A DNA stretch of 64,000 nucleotides from Hydractinia symbiolongicarpus (GCF_029227915.1 NC_079884.1:16990001-17054000); one strand, 5' to 3'. Counted from the stretch's first letter, positions 41,265 to 57,600 are shown. Notes: generated by a model from the letters alone, not told the origin. Made by a program: numbers and translations.

Positions 41265-44158
41265 TGTTACAGTCTTTATAGACCTGTACGAGTATTTCAC
41301 GAAGTTATAAGGACATGGTGCAATGGAAAAAGAATTGGGACGTCATAGTCGAGTGAGAGTGGAAGGACTAGACCAATTGTAATCTCCGCAGACAGGTGAA
41401 ACCACGTGATTTAAGTCTAAGGCTCTTATTACGCGGTAAAAAGCCATGTTACAGTCTTTATGAACCTGTACGAGTATTTTACGAAGTTATAAGGCCACTG
41501 CAACACGACTTAGGACGTCGTAGTCCATTGAGAATGGAAGGACTAGACTAATGGTAACCTCTGCAGACACGTGGAACCACGTGATTTACGTGTAAAGCTT
41601 TTATTACGCGGTTAAAGGCCATATTACAGCTTTTATAGACCTGTACGAGTGTTTGACGGTGTTATAACGCCATTGTGGAAAGGCAAAGGACTTGGGACGT
41701 CGGAGTCCATTGAGAGAGGAAGGACTAGACCAATGGTAACCTGTGGAGACAGGTGGAACCACGTGATTTACGTGAAAGGCCTTTATTACGCAGTTAAAAG
41801 CCATGTTACAATCTTTATAGTCCCGTACGAGTTTTTGACGGTGTTATAAGGGCATGGAGCCTTGGAAAACAACCTGAGTCATCATAGTCCTTTGAGAGTT
41901 AAAGGACTAGACCAATGGTAACTTGTGGAGACAGGTGGAACAACGTGATTTACGTGTAAGGCCTTTGTTAGGCAGTTAATATCCATGTTACAGTCTTTAT
42001 AGGCCTGAACACGTAGTTGACGGTGTTATGACGCCATGGTGTAATGGGAAACGAATTAGGCGTTATAGTCAAATAAGAGTGAAAGGGCTAGATCAATGGT
42101 AACCTCTGCAGTCACGTGGAACTACGTAATTTACGTGTAAGGCCTTTATTACGCGGTTAAAAGACATATTACAGCCTTTATAAACCTGTACGAGTATTTC
42201 ACGAAATTATAAGGCCATGGAGCAATGGAAAAGGACTTGACACCTCGTAGTCCATTGAGAGTGGAAGGACTACGCCAATGGTAACCTCGGGAGAACGTGC
42301 AGTCACGTGATTTCCGTGTAAGGCCTTTAAAACGCGATTGGAAGCCATGTTACAGTCTTTATAGACCTGTACGAGTGTTTGACGGTCTTATAACGCTATG
42401 GAGCATTGGAAACCGGCTTGGGACGTCGTAGTCCATTGAGAGTGAAAGGACTACACCAATGGTTCCCTCCGCAGACACATGCAGTCACGTGAATTACATG
42501 GAAGGCGTTTATAAGGCAGCGAAAGGTCATAAAACAACCTCTAGAGACAGGTACATGTAGTTGGCTGTGTTATAACGCCATGGTGCAATGGCAAACGAAT
42601 TGGGACGTCATCGTTGAGTAAGAGTGGAAGGACTACACCAATGCTAACCTCCGCAGACACGTGAAGCCACGTTATTTACGTCTAAGGCTCTTATTACGCG
42701 GTTAAAAGCCATATTACAGCCTTTATAGACCTGTACGAGTATTTCACGAAGTTATAAGGACATGGTGCAATGGAAAAAGAATTGGGACGTCATAGTCGAG
42801 TGAGAGTGGAAGGACTAGACCAATTGTAATCTCCGCAGACAGGTGAAACCACGTGATTTAAGTCTAAGGCTCTTATTACGCGGTAAAAAGCCATGTTACA
42901 GTCTTTATGAACCTGTACGAGTATTTTACGAAGTTATAAGGCCACTGCAACACGACTTAGGACGTCGTAGTCCATTGAGAATGGAAGGACTAGACTAATG
43001 GTAACCTCTGCAGACACGTGGAACCACGTGATTTACGTGTAAAGCTTTTATTACGCGGTTAAAAGCCATATTACAGCTTTTATAGACCTGTACGAGTGTT
43101 TGACGGTGTTATAACGCCATTGTGGAAAGGCAAAGGACTTGGGACGTCGGAGTCCATTGAGAGAGGAAGGACTAGACCAATGGTAACCTGTGGAGACAGG
43201 TGGAACCACGTGATTTACGTGAAAGGCCTTTATTACGCAGTTAAAAGCCATGTTACAATCTTTATAGTCCCGTACGAGTTTTTGACGGTGTTATAAGGGC
43301 ATGGAGCCTTGGAAAACAACCTGAGTCATCATAGTCCTTTGAGAGTTAAAGGACTAGACCAATGGTAACTTGTGGAGACAGGTGGAACAACGTGATTTAC
43401 GTGTAAGGCCTTTGTTAGGCAGTTAATATCCATGTTACAGTCTTTATAGGCCTGAACACGTAGTTGACGGTGTTATGACGCCATGGTGTAATGGGAAACG
43501 AATTAGGCGTTATAGTCAAATAAGAGTGAAAGGGCTAGATCAATGGTAACCTCCGCAGTCAAGTGGAACTACGTAATTTACGTGTAAGGCCTTTATTACG
43601 CGGTTAAAAGACATATTACAGCCTTTATAAACCTGTACGAGTATTTCACGAAATTATAAGGCCATGGAGCAATGGAAAAGGACTTGACACCTCGTAGTCC
43701 ATTGAGAGTGGAAGGACTACGCCAATGGTAACCTCGGGAGAACGTGCAGTCACGTGATTTCCGTGTAAGGCCTTTAAAACGCGATTGGAAGCCATGTTAC
43801 AGTCTTTATAGACCTGTACGAGTGTTTGACGGTCTTATGACGCTATGGAGCATTGGAAACCGGCTTGGGACGTCGTAGTCCATTGAGAGTGAAAGGACTA
43901 CACCAATGGTTCCCTCCGCAGACACATGCAGTCACGTGAATTACATGGAAGGCGTTTATAAGGCAGCGAAAGGTCATAAAACAACCTCTAGAGACAGGTA
44001 CATGTAGTTGGCTGTGTTATAACGCCATGGTGCAATGGCAAACGAATTGGGACGTCATCGTTGAGTAAGAGTGGAAGGACTACACCAATGCTAACCTCGG
44101 CAGACACGTGAAGCCACGTTATTTACGTCTAAGGCTCTTATTACGCGGTTAAAAGCCA
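41265..44158. repeat. Tandem higher-order duplication, two copies of 1447 bp (eight monomers)
   Basis: 41265-42711 and 42712-44158 are almost identical over eight monomers, including rare variants such as CAAAGGACTTGGGACGTCGG and ACTAATGGTAACC. The identity is much higher than between neighbouring monomers, so this is a recent unequal exchange. Confidence 0.8.
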
Positions 44159-47100
44159 TATTACAGCCTTTATAGACCTGTACGAGTATTTCACGAAGTT
44201 TTGAGGCCATGGAGCAATGGAAAACAACTTGGGACGTCGTAGTCCATTGAGAGTGGAAGGACTAGACCAATGGTAACTTCCGCAGACATGTGAAACAACG
44301 TGATTTACGTCTAAGGCTCTTATTACGCGGTTAAAAGCCATGTTACAGTCTTTATGAAACTGTACGAGTATTTTACGAAGTTATAATGCCATGGAGCAAT
44401 GGAAAACAACTTGAGACGTCGGAGTCCATTGAGAGTGGAAGGACTAGACCAATGGTAACCTCCGCAGACACGTGAAACCACGTGATTTACGTCTAAGGCT
44501 CTTATTACGCGGTTAAAAGCCATGTTACAGTCTTTATGAACCTGTACGAGTATTTCATGAAGTTATAAGGCAATTGCAAAACGACTTAGGACGTCGTAGT
44601 CCATTGAGAGTGGAAGGACTACACCAATGGTAAAATCCGCAGACACATGCAGTCACGTGAATTACATGGAAGGCGTTTATTAGGCAGCGAAAGGTCATAA
44701 AACAACCTCTAGAGACAGGTACATGTAGTTGGCTGTGTTATAACGCCATGGTGCAATGGCAAACAAATTAGTCGTCATAGTCGAATAAGAGTGGAAGGAC
44801 TAGACCAATGGTAACCTCTGCAGTCACGTGGAACCACGTAATTTACGTGTAAGGCCTTTATTACGCGGTTAAAAGACCTATTACAGCCTTTATAAACCTG
44901 TCGAGTATTTCACGAAGTTATAAGGCCATGGAGGAATGGAAAACGACTTGACACCTCGTAGTCAATTGAGAGTGGAAGGTCTAGACCAATGGTAACCTGT
45001 GGAGACAGCTGAAACCACGTCATTTACGTGTAAGGCCTTTACTACGCGGTTAAAGGCCATGTTACAGTCTTTATAGACCTGTACGAGTATTTCACGAAGT
45101 TATAAGGACATGGTGCAATGGAAAAAGAATTGGGACGTCATAGTCGAGTAAGAGTGGAAGGACTAGACCAATGGTAACCTCCGCAGACAGGTGAAACCAC
45201 GTGATTTAAGTCTAAGGCTCTTATTACGCGGTAAAAAGCCATGTTACAGTCTTTATGAACCTGTACGAGTATTTTACGAAGTTATAAGGCCATTGCAAAA
45301 CGACTTAGGACTTCGTAGTCCATTGAGAATGGAAGGACTAGACCAATGGTAACCTCTGCAGACACGTGGAACCACGTAATTTACGTGTAAAGCTTTTATT
45401 ACGCGGTTAAAGGCCATATTACAGCTTTTATAGACCTGTACGAGTGTTTGACGAAGTTTTGAGGCCATAGAGCAATGGAAAACAACTTGGGACGTCGTAG
45501 TCCATTGAGAGTGGAAGGACTAGACCAATGGTAACTTCCGCAGACATGTCAAACAACGTGATTTACGTCTAAGGCTCTTATTACGCGGTTAAAAGCCATG
45601 TTACAGTCTTTATGAAACTGTACGAGTATTTTACGAAGTTATAAGGCCATGGAGCAATGGAAAACAACTTGAGACGTCGGAGTCCATTGAGAGTGGAAGG
45701 ACTAGACCAATGGTAACCTGTGGAGACAGGTGGAACCACGTGATTTACGTGAAAGGCCTTTATTACGCAGTTAAAAGCCATGTTACAGCCTTTATAGACA
45801 TGTACGTGTATTTCACGAAGTTATAAGGCCATGGCGCAATGGAAAACGAATTGGGACGTCATCGTTGAGTAAGAGTGGAAGGAGTAGACCAATGGTAACC
45901 TCCCCAGACACGTGAAACCACGTGATTTACGTCTAAGGCTCTTATTACGCGGTTAAAAGCCATGTTACCGTCTTTATGAACCTGTACGAGTATTTTACGA
46001 AGTTATAAGGCCATGGAGCAATGGAAAACAACTTGAGACGTCGGAGTCCATTAAGAGTGGAAGGACTAGACCAATGGTAACCTGTGGAGACAGGTGGAAC
46101 CACGTGATTTACGTGAAAGGCCTTTATTACGCAGTTAAAAGCCATGTTACAGTCTTTATTGTCCCGTACGAGTTTTTGACGGTGTTATAAGGGCATGGAG
46201 CATTTGAAAACAACCTGAGTCATTATAGTCCTTTGAGAGTGGACGGACTAGACCAATGGTAACATGTAGAGACAGGTGGAACAACGTGATTTACGTGTAA
46301 GGCCTTTATTAGGCAGTTAATAGCCATGTTACAGTCTTTATAGCCCTAAACATGTAGTTGACTGTTTTATAACGCCATGGTGTAATGGCAAACGAATTAT
46401 GCGTTATAGTCGAATAAGAGTAAAAAGGCTAGACCAATGGTAACCTCCGTAGTCACGTGGAACCACGTAATTTACGTGTAAGGCCTTTATTACGCGGTTA
46501 AAAGACATATTACAGCCTTTATAGACCTGTACGAGTATTTCACGAAGTTATAAGGCCATGGAGCAATGGAAAACGACTTGGGACGTCGTAGTCCATTGAG
46601 AGTGGAAGGACTAGACCAATGGTAACCTGTGGAGACAGGTGAAACCACGTGATTTACGTGTAAGGCCTTTATTACGCGGTTAAAGGCCATGTTACAGTCT
46701 TTATAGACCTGTACGAGTATTTCACGAAGTTATAAAGCCACTGCAACACGACTTAAGACGTCGTAGTCCATTGAGAATGGAAGGACTAGACTAATGGTAA
46801 CCTCTGCAGACACGTGGAACCACGTGATTTACGTGTAAAGCTTTTATTACGCGGTTAAAGGCCATATTACAGCTTTTATGAACCTGTACGAGTGTTTGAC
46901 GGTGTTATAACGCCATTGTGGAAAGGCAAAGGACTTGGGACGTCGGAGTCCATTGAGAGAAGAAGGACTAGACCAATGGTAACCTGTGGAGACAGGTGGA
47001 ACCACGTGATTTACGTGAAAGGCCTTTATTACGCAGTTAAAAGCCATGTTACAGCCTTTATAGACATGTACGTGTATTTCACGAAGTTATAAGGCCATGG

Positions 47101-50100
47101 CGCAATGGAAAACGAATTGGGACGTCATCGTTGAGTAAGAGTGGAAGGAGTAGACCAATGGTAACCTCCCCAGACACGTGAAACCACGTGATTTACGTCT
47201 AAGGCTCTTATTACGCGGTTAAAAGCCATGTTACAGTCTTTATGAAACTGTACGAGTATTTTACGAAGTTATAAGGCCATGGAGCAATGGAAAACAACTT
47301 GAGACGTCGGAGTCCATTGAGAGTGGAAGGACTAGACCAATGGTAACCTGTGGAGACAGGTGGAACCACGTGATTTACGTGAAAGGCCTTTATTACGCAG
47401 TTAAAAGCCATGTTACAGCCTTCATAGACATGTACGTGTATTTCACGAAGTTATAAGGCCATGGCGCAATGGAAAACGAATTGGGACGTCATCGTTGAGT
47501 AAGAGTGGAAGGAGTAGACCAATGGTAACCTCCCCAGACACGTGAAACCACGTGATTTACGTCTAAGGCTCTTATTACGCGGTTAAAAGCCATGTTACAG
47601 TCTTTATGAACCTGTACGAGTATTTTACGAAGTTATAAGGCCATGGAGCAATGGAAAACAACTTGAGACGTCGGAGTCCATTGAGAGTGGAAGGACTAGA
47701 CCAATGGTAACCTGTGGAGACAGGTGGAACCACGTGATTTACGTGAAAGGCCTTTATTACGTAGTTAAAAGCCATGTTACAGTCTTTATAGTCCCGTACG
47801 AGTTTTTGACGGTGTTATAAGGGCATGGAGCCTTGGAAAACAACCTGAGTCATCATAGTCCTTTGAGAGTTAAAGGACTAGACCAATGGTAACTTGTGGA
47901 GACAGGTGGAACAACGTGATTTATGTGTAAGGCCTCTGTTAGGCAGTTAATATCCATGTTACAGTCTTTACAGGCCTGAACATGTAGTTGACGGTGTTAG
48001 GACGCCATGGTGTAATGGGAAACGAATTAGGCGTTATAGTCAAATAAGAGTGAAAGGGCTAGACCAATGGTAACCTCCGCAGTCACGTGGAACTACGTAA
48101 TGTACGTGTAAGGCCTTTATTACGCGGTTAAAAGACATATTACAGCCTTTATAAACCTGTACGAGTATTTCACGAAATTATAAGGCCATGGAGCAATGGA
48201 AAAGGACTTGACACCTCGTAGTCCATTGAGAGTGGAAGGTCTAGACCAATGGTAACCTGTGGAGACAGGTGAAACCACGTGATTTACGTGTAAGGCCTTT
48301 ATTACGCGGTTAAAGGCCATGTTACAGTCTTTATAGACCTGTACGAGTATTTCACGAAGTTATAAGGACATGGTGCAATGGAAAAAGAATTGGGACGTCA
48401 TAGTCGAGTAAGAGTGGAAGGACTAGACCAATGGTAACCTCTGCAGACACGTGGAACCACGTGATTTACGTGTAAAGCTTTTATTACGCATTTAAAAGCC
48501 ATATTAAAGCTTTTATAGACCTATACGAGTGTTTGACGGTCTTATAACACTATAGAGCATTGGAAAACGACATGGGACGTCGTAGTCCATTGAGAGTGAA
48601 AGGACTACACCAATGGTTCCCTCCGCAGACACATGCAGTCACGTGAATTACATGTAAGGCGTTTATTAGGCAGCGAAAGGTCATAAAACAACCTCTAGAG
48701 ACAGGTACATGTAGTTGGCGGTGTTAAAACGCCATGGTGCAATGGCAAACGAATTAGTCGTCATAGTCGAATAAGAGTGGAAGGACTAGACCAATGGTAA
48801 CCTCCGCAGACACGTGAAACCACGTGATTTACGTCTAAGGCTCTTATTACGCGGTTAAAAGCCATGTTACAGTCTTTATGAACCTGTACGAATATTTCAC
48901 GAAGTTTTAAGGCCATTGCAAAACGACTTATGACGTCGTAGTCCATTGAGAGTGGAAGGACTAGACCAATGGTAAAATCCGCAGACACGTGCAGTCACGT
49001 GAATTACATGTAAGGCCATTATTAGGCAGCGAAAGGTCATAAAACATCCTTTAGAGACGGGTACGTGTAGTTGGCGGTTATATTACGCTATGGTGCAATG
49101 GAAAACGAATTGGGACGTCATAGTCGAGTGACAGTTGAAGGACTAGACCAATGGTAACCTCTGCACACACGTGGAACCACGTGATTTACGTGTAAAGCTT
49201 TTATTACGCGGTTAAAAGCCATATTACAGCTTTTATAGACCTGTACGAGTGTTTGACGGTGTTATAACGCCATTGTGCAAAGGCAAAGGACTTGGAACGT
49301 CGTAGTCCATTGAGAGTGGAAGGACTACGCCAATGGTAACCTCGGGAGAACGTGCAGTCACGTGATTTACGTGTAAGGCCTTTAAAACGCGGTTAAAAAC
49401 CATATTACAGCTTTTATAGACCTGTACGAATATTTCACGAAGTTATAAGGATATGGTGCAATGGAAAAAGAATTGGGACGTCATAGTCGAGTAAGAGTGG
49501 AAGGACTAGACCAATGGTTACCTCCGCAGACACGTGAAACCACGTGATTTACGTCTAAGGCTCTTATTACGCGGTTAAAAGCCATGTTACAGTCTTTATG
49601 AACCTGTACGAGTACTTGACGGTGTTTTAAGGCAATGGAGCATTGCAAAACAACTTGGGACGTCGTAGCCCATTGAGAGTGGAAGGACTACACCAATGGT
49701 AAAATCCGCAGACACGTGCAGTCACGTGAATTACATGTAAGGCCATTATCAGGCAGCGAAAGGTCATAAAACATCCTTTAGAGACGGGTACATGTAGTTG
49801 GCGGTTATATAACGCCATGGTGCAATGCAAAACGACTTGGGACGTCATTGTTGAGTCAGAGTGGAAGGACTAGACCAATGGTAACCTCCGCAGACACGTG
49901 AAACCCCGTGATTTACGTGTAAGGCCTTTATTACGCAGTTAAAGGCCATGTTACAGTCTTTATAGACCTGTACGATTATTTCACGAAGTTATAAGGCCAT
50001 GTAGCATTGCAAAACGACTTGGGACGTCATCGTTGAGTAAGAGTGGAAGGACTAGACCAATGGTAACCTCTGCAGACACGTGAAACCCTGTTATTTACGT

Positions 50101-53100
50101 CTAAGGCTCTTATTACCCGGTTAAAAGCTATGTTACAGTCTTTATGAACCTGTACGAGTATTTGACGGTGTTGTAAGGTCATGGAGCATTGCAAAACGAC
50201 TTGGGACGTCGTATTCCATTGAGAGTGGAAGGACAGACCAATGGAAACTTCCGCAAACACGTGGAACTACGTGATTTACGTGTAAAGCTTTTATTACGCA
50301 GTTAAAAGCCATATTACAGCTTTTATAGACCTGTACGAGTGTTTGACTGTGTTATAACGCCATTGTGCAAAGGCAAAGGATTTGGGACGTCGTAGTCCAT
50401 TGAGAGTGGAAGGACTACGCCAATGGTAACCTGGGGAGAACGTGCAGTCACGTGATTTACGTGTAAGGCCTTTAAAACGCGATTGAAAGCCATGTTACAG
50501 TCTTTATAGACCTGTACGAGTGTTTGACGGTCTTATAACACTATAGAGCATTGGAAAACGACATGGGACGTCGTAGTCCATTGAGAGTGAAAGGACTACA
50601 CCAATGGTTCCCTCCGCAGACACATGCAGTCACGTGAATTACATGTAAGGCGTTTATTAGGCAGCGAAAGGTCATAAAACAACCTCTAGAGACAGGTACA
50701 TGTAGTTGGCGGTGTTAAAACGCCATGGTGCAATGGCAAACGAATTAGTCGTCATAGTCGAATAAGAGTGGAAGGACTAGACCAATGGTAACCTCCGCAG
50801 ACACGTGAAACCACGTGATTTACGTCTAAGGCTCTTATTACGCGGTTAAAAGCCATGTTACAGTCTTTATGAACCTGTACGAGTATTTCACGAAGTTTTA
50901 AGGCCATTGCAAAACGACTTATGACGTCGTAGTCCATTGAGAGTGGAAGGACTAGACCAATGGTAAAATCCGCAGACACGTGCAGTCACGTGAATTACAT
51001 GTAAGGCCATTATTAGGCAGCGAAAGGTCATAAAACATCCTTTAGAGACGGGTACATGTAGTTGGCGGTTATATTACGCGATGGTGCAATGGAAAACGAA
51101 TTGGGACGTCATAGTCGAGTGACAGTTGAAGGACTAGACCAATGGTAACCTCCGCAGACACGTGAAACCACGTGATTTACGTGTAAGGCCTTTATTACGC
51201 AGTTAAAGGCCATGTTACAGTCTTTATGAACCTGTACGAGTATTTGACGGTGTTGTAAGGTCATGGAGCATTGCAAAACGACTTGGGACGTCGTAGTCCA
51301 TTGAGAGTGGAAGGACTAGACCAATTGTAACTTCCGCAGAAACGTGAAACCACGTGACTTACGTCTAAGGCTCTTATTACGCGGTTAATAGCCATGTTAC
51401 AGTCTTTATGAACCTCTACGAGTACTTGACGGTGTTTTAAGGCAATGGAGCATCGCAAAACAACTTGGGACGCCGTTGCCCATTGAGAGTGGAAGGACTA
51501 CACCAATGGTAAAATCTGCAGACACGTGCAGTCACATGAATTACATGTAAGGCCATTATTAGGCAACGAAAGGTCATAAAACATCCTTTAGAGACGGGTA
51601 CATGTAGTTGGCGGTTATATAATGCCATGGTGCAATGGAAAACGAATTGGGACGTCGTAGTCGAGTAAGAGTGGAAGGACTAGACCAATGGTTACCTCCA
51701 CAGACACGTGAAACCACGTGATTTACGTCTAAGGCTCTTATTACGCGGTTAAAAGCCATGTTACAGTCTTTATGAACCTGTACGAGTATTTGACGGTGTT
51801 ATAAGGCCATGGAGCATTGTAAAAAACGACCTGAGACGTCGGAGTCCATTGAGAGTGGAAGGACTAGACCAATGGTAACCTGTGGAGACAGGTGAAACCA
51901 CGTGATTTACGTGTAAGGCCTTTATTATGCAGTTAAAGGACATGTTACAGTCTTTATAGACCTGTACGATTATTTCACGAAGTTATAAGGCCATGTAGCA
52001 TTGCAAAACGACTTGGGACGTCGTAGTCCATTGAGAGTGGAAGGACTAGACCAATGGTAACCTCCGCAGACACGTGAAACCACGTGATTTACGTCTAAGG
52101 CTCTTATTACGCGGTTAAAAGCCATGTTACAGTCTTTATGAACTTGTACGAGCATTTCACGAAGTTTTAAGGCCATTGCAAAACGACTTAGGACGTCGTA
52201 GTCCATTGAGAGTGGAAGGACTAGACCAATGGTAACCTCTGCACACACGTGGAATCACGTGATTTACGTGTAAAGCTTTTATTACGCGGTTAAAAGCCAT
52301 ATTACAGCTTTTATAGACCTGTACGAGTGTTTGACGGTGTTATAACGCCATTGTGCAAAGGCAAAGGACTTGGGACGTCGTAGTCCATTGAGAGTGGAAG
52401 GACTACGCCAATGGTAACCTCGGGAGAACGTGCAGTCACGTGATTTACGTGTAAGGCCTTTAAAACGCGATTGAAAGCCATGTTAAAGTCTTTATAGACC
52501 TGTACGAGTGTTTGACGGTCTTATAACGCTATAGAGCATTGGAAAACGACATGGGACGTCGTAGTCCATTGAGAGTGAAAGGACTACACCAATGGTTCCC
52601 TCCGCAGACACATGCAGTCACGTGAATTACATGTAAGGCGTTTATTAGGCAGCGAAAGGTCATAAAACAACCTCTAGAGACAGGTGCATGTAGTTCGCGG
52701 TGTTAAAACGCCATGGTGCAATGGCAAACCAATTAGTCGTCATAGTCGAATAAGAGTTGAAGGACTAGACCAATGGTAACCTCCGCAGACACGTGAAACC
52801 ACGTGATTTACGTCTAAGGCTCTTATTACGCGGTTAAAAGCCATGTTACAGTCTTTATGAACCTGTACGAGTATTTCACGAAGTTTTAAGGCCATTGGAA
52901 AACGACTTAGGACGTCGTAGTCCATTGAGAGTGGAAGGACTAGACCAATGGTAACCTCTGCACACACGTGGAACCACGTGATTTACGTGTAAAGCTTTTA
53001 TTACGCGGTTAAAAGCCATATTACAGCTTTTATAGACCTGTACGAATTTTTGACGGTGTTATAACGCCATTGTGCAAAGGCAAAGGACTTGGGACGTCGT

Positions 53101-54634
53101 AGTCCATTGAAAGTGGAAGGACTACGCCAATGGTAACCTCGGGAGAACGTGCAGTCACGTGATTTACGTGTAAGGCCTTTAAAACGCGGTTAAAAACCAT
53201 ATTACAGCTTTTATAGACCTGTACGAATATTTCACGAAGTTATAAGGCCATGGCGCAATGGAAAACGAATTGGGACGTCATCGTTGAGTAAGAGTGGAAG
53301 GACTAGACCAATGCTAACCTCCGCAGACACGTGAAGCCCCGTTATTTACGTCTAAGGCTCTTATTACGCGGTTAAAAGTCATATTACAGCCTTTTTAGAC
53401 CTGTACGAGTATTTCACGAAGTTATGAGGCCATGGAGCAATGGAAAACAACTTGGGACGTCGTAGTCCATTGACAGTGGAAGGACTAGACCAATGGTAAC
53501 TTCCGCAGACACGTGAAACAACGTGATTTACGTCTAAGGCTCTTATTACGCGGTTAACAGCCATGTTACAGTCTTTTTAGACCTGTACGAATATTTCACG
53601 AAGTTATAAGGCCATGAAGCATTGCAAAAAGACTTGGGATGTCATCGTTGAGTAAGAGTGGAAGGACTAGACCAATGGTAACCTCGGCAGACACGTGAAA
53701 CCCCGTTATTTACGTCTAAGGCTCTTATTACGCGGTTAAAAGCCATGTTACAGTGTTTATGAACCTCTACGAGTACTTGACGGTGTTTTAGGGCTATGGA
53801 GCATTGCAAAACAACTTGGGACGTCGTAGCCCATTGAGAGTGGAAGGACTACACCAATGGTAAAATCCGCAGACACGTGCAGTCACGTGAATTACATGTA
53901 AGGCCATTATTAGGCAGCGAAAGGTCATAAAACATCCTTTAGAGACGGGTACATGTAGTTGGCGGTTATATATGGAAAACGACTTAAGACCTCGTAGTCC
54001 ATTGAGGGTTAAACGACTAGACCAATGGTAAAATGTGGAGACAGGTGGAACCACGTGATTTATGTGTAAGGCCTTTATTACGCGGTTAAAAGCCATGTTA
54101 CAGTCTTTATAGAGCTGTACGATTATTTCACGAAGTTATAAGGCCATGAAAAATTGCAAAACGACTTGGGACGTCGTAGTCTATTGAGAGTGGAAGGACT
54201 AGACCAATGGTAACCTCCGCAGACACGTGAAACCACGTGATTTACGTCTAAGGATCTTATTACGCAGTTAAAAGCCATGTTACAGTTTTTATGAACCTGT
54301 ACGAGTATTTGACGGTGTTATAAGGCCATGGAGCATTGTAAAACGACCTGAGACGTCGGAGTCCATTGAGAGTGGAAGGACTAGACCAATGGTAACCTCC
54401 GCAGACACGTGAAACCACGTGATTTACGTGTAAGGCCTTTATTACGCAGTTAAAGGCCATGTTACAGTTTTTATAGACCTGTACGATTATTTCACGAAGT
54501 TATAAGGCTATGTAGCATTGCAAAACGACTTGGGACGTCGTAGTCCATTGAGAGTGGAAGGTCTAGACCAATGGTAACCTGTGGAGACAGGTGGAACCAC
54601 GTGATTTACGTGTAAGGCCTTTATTGGGCAGTTA

Positions 54635-57600
54635 ATAGCCATGTTACAGTCTTTATAGCCCTGAACATGTAGTTGACGGTGTTATAACGCCATGGTGTAA
54701 TGGCAAACGAATTAGGCAGTATAGTCGAATAAGAGTGAAAGGGCTAGACCAATGGCAACCTCCGTAGTCACGTGGAGCCACGTAATTTACGTGTAAGGCC
54801 TTTATTACACGGTTCAAAGACATATTACAGCCTTTATAGACCTGTACGAGTATTTCACGAAGTTATAAGGCCATGGAGCAATGGAAAACGACTTGAGACC
54901 TCGTAGTCCATTGAGGGTTAAAGGACTAGACCAATGGTAAAATGTGGAGACAGGTGGAACCACGTGATTTATGTGTAAGGCCTTTATTACGCGGTTAAAA
55001 ACCAAGTTACAGTCTTTATAGACCTGTACGATTATTTCACGAAGTTATAAGGCCATGGAGCATCGCAAAACGACTTGGGACGTCATCGTTGAGTAAGAGT
55101 GGAAGGACTAGCTAATGGTAACCTCAGCAGACACGTGAAACCCCATTATTTACGTCTAAGGCTCTTATTACGCAGTTAAAAGCCATATTACAGCCTTTAT
55201 AGACTTGTACGAGTATTTCACGAAGTTATAAGGCCATGGAGCAATGGAAAACGACTTGGGACGTCGTAGTCCATTGAGAGTGGAAGGACTAGACCAATGG
55301 TAACTTCCGCAGAAACGTGAAACCACGTGACTTACGTCTAAGGCTCTTATTACGCGGTTAAAAGCCATGTTACAGTCTTTATGAACCTCTACGAGTACTT
55401 GACGGTGTTTTAAGGCTATGGAGCATTGCAAAACAACTTGGGACGTCGTAGCCCATTGAGAGTGGAAGGACTACACCAATGGTAAAATCCGCAGACACGT
55501 GCAGTCACGTGAATTACATGTAAGGCCATTATTAGGCAGCGAAAGGTCATAAAACATCCTTTAGAGACGGGTACATGTAGTTGGCGGTTATATAACGCCA
55601 TGGTGCAATGGAAAACGACTTGGGACGTCATCGTTGAGTAAGAGTGGAAGGACTAGACCAATGGTAACCTCCGCAGACACGTGAAACCCCGTTATTTACG
55701 TCAAAGGCACTTATTACGCGGTTAAAAGCCATATTACAGCCTTTATAGACTTGTACGAGTATTTCACGAAGTTATAAGGCCATGGAGCAATGGAAAACGA
55801 TTTGGGACGTCGTAGTCCATTGAGAGTGGAAGGACTAGACCAATGGTAACTTCCGCAGACACGTGAAACCACGTGACTTACGTCTAAGGCTCTTATTACG
55901 CGGTTAAAAGCCATGTTACAGTCTTTATGAACCTCTACGAGTACTTGACGGTGTTATAAGGCCATGGAGCATTGTAAAAAACGACCTGAGACGTCGGAGT
56001 CCATTGAGAGTGGAAGGACTAGACCAATGGTAACCTGTGGAGACAGGTGACACCACGTGATTTACGTGTAAGGCCTTTATAACGCAGTAAAAGTCCATGT
56101 CACAGTCTTTATAGACCTGTACGATTATTTCACGAAGTTATAAGGCCATGTAGCATTGCAAAATGACTTGGGACGTCGTAGTCCATTGAGAGTGGAAGGA
56201 CTAGACCAATGGTAAACACGGCAGTCACGTGGAACCACGTGATTTACGTGTAAGGCCTTTATTACGCAGTTAAAAGCCTTGTTACAGTCTTTATAGTCCC
56301 GTACGAGTTTTTGACAGTGTTATAAGGGCATGGAGCATTGGAAAACAACCTGAGTCATCATAGTCCTTTGAGAGTGGACGGACTAGACCAATGGTCACCT
56401 GTGGAGACAGGTGGAACAACGTGATTTACGTGTAAGGCCTTTATTAGGCAGTTAATAGCCATGTTACAGTCTTTATAGCCCTGAACATGTAGTTGACGGT
56501 GTTATAACGCCATGGTGTAATGGCAAACGAATTAGGCGGTATAGTCGAATAAGAGTGAAAGGGCTAGACCAATGGTAAACTCCGCAGTCACGTGGAACCA
56601 CGTAATTTACGTGTAAGGCCTTTATTACGCGGTTAAAAGACATATTACAGCCTTGATAGACCTGTACGAGTATTTCACGAAGTTATAAGGCCATGGAGCA
56701 ATGGAAAACGACTTGAGACCTCGTTGTCCATTGAGGGTTAAAGGACTAGACCAATGGTAAAATGTGGAGACAGGTGGAACCACGTGATTTATGTGTAAAG
56801 CCTTTATTACGCGGTTAATAGCCATGTTACAGTCTTTATAGCCCTGAACATGTAGTTGACGGTGTTATAACGCCATGGTGTAATGGCAAACGAATTAGGC
56901 AGTATAGTCGAATAAGAGTGAAAGGGCTAGACCAATGGCAACCTCCGTAGTCACGTGGAGCCACGTAATTTACGTGTAAGGCCTTTATTACACGGTTCAA
57001 AGACATATTACAGCCTTTATAGACCTGTACGAGTATTTCACGAAGTTATAAGGCCATGGAGCAATGGAAAACGACTTGAGACCTCGTAGTCCATTGAGGG
57101 TTAAAGGACTAGACCAATGGTAAAATGTGGAGACAGGTGGAACCACGTGATTTATGTGTAAGGCCTTTATTACGCGGTTAAAAACCAAGTTACAGTCTTT
57201 ATAGACCTGTACGATTATTTCACGAAGTTATAAGGCCATGGAGCATCGCAAAACGACTTGGGACGTCATCGTTGAGTAAGAGTGGAAGGACTAGCTAATG
57301 GTAACCTCAGCAGACACGTGAAACCCCATTATTTACGTCTAAGGCTCTTATTACGCGGTTAAAAGCCATATTACAGCCTTTATAGACTTGTACGAGTATT
57401 TCACGAAGTTATAAGGCCATGGAGCAATGGAAAACGACTTGGGACGTCGTAGTCCATTGAGAGTGGAAGGACTAGACCAATGGTAACTTCCGCAGAAACG
57501 TGAAACCACGTGACTTACGTCTAAGGCTCTTATTACGCGGTTAAAAGCCATGTTACAGTCTTTATGAACCTCTACGAGTACTTGACGGTGTTTTAAGGCT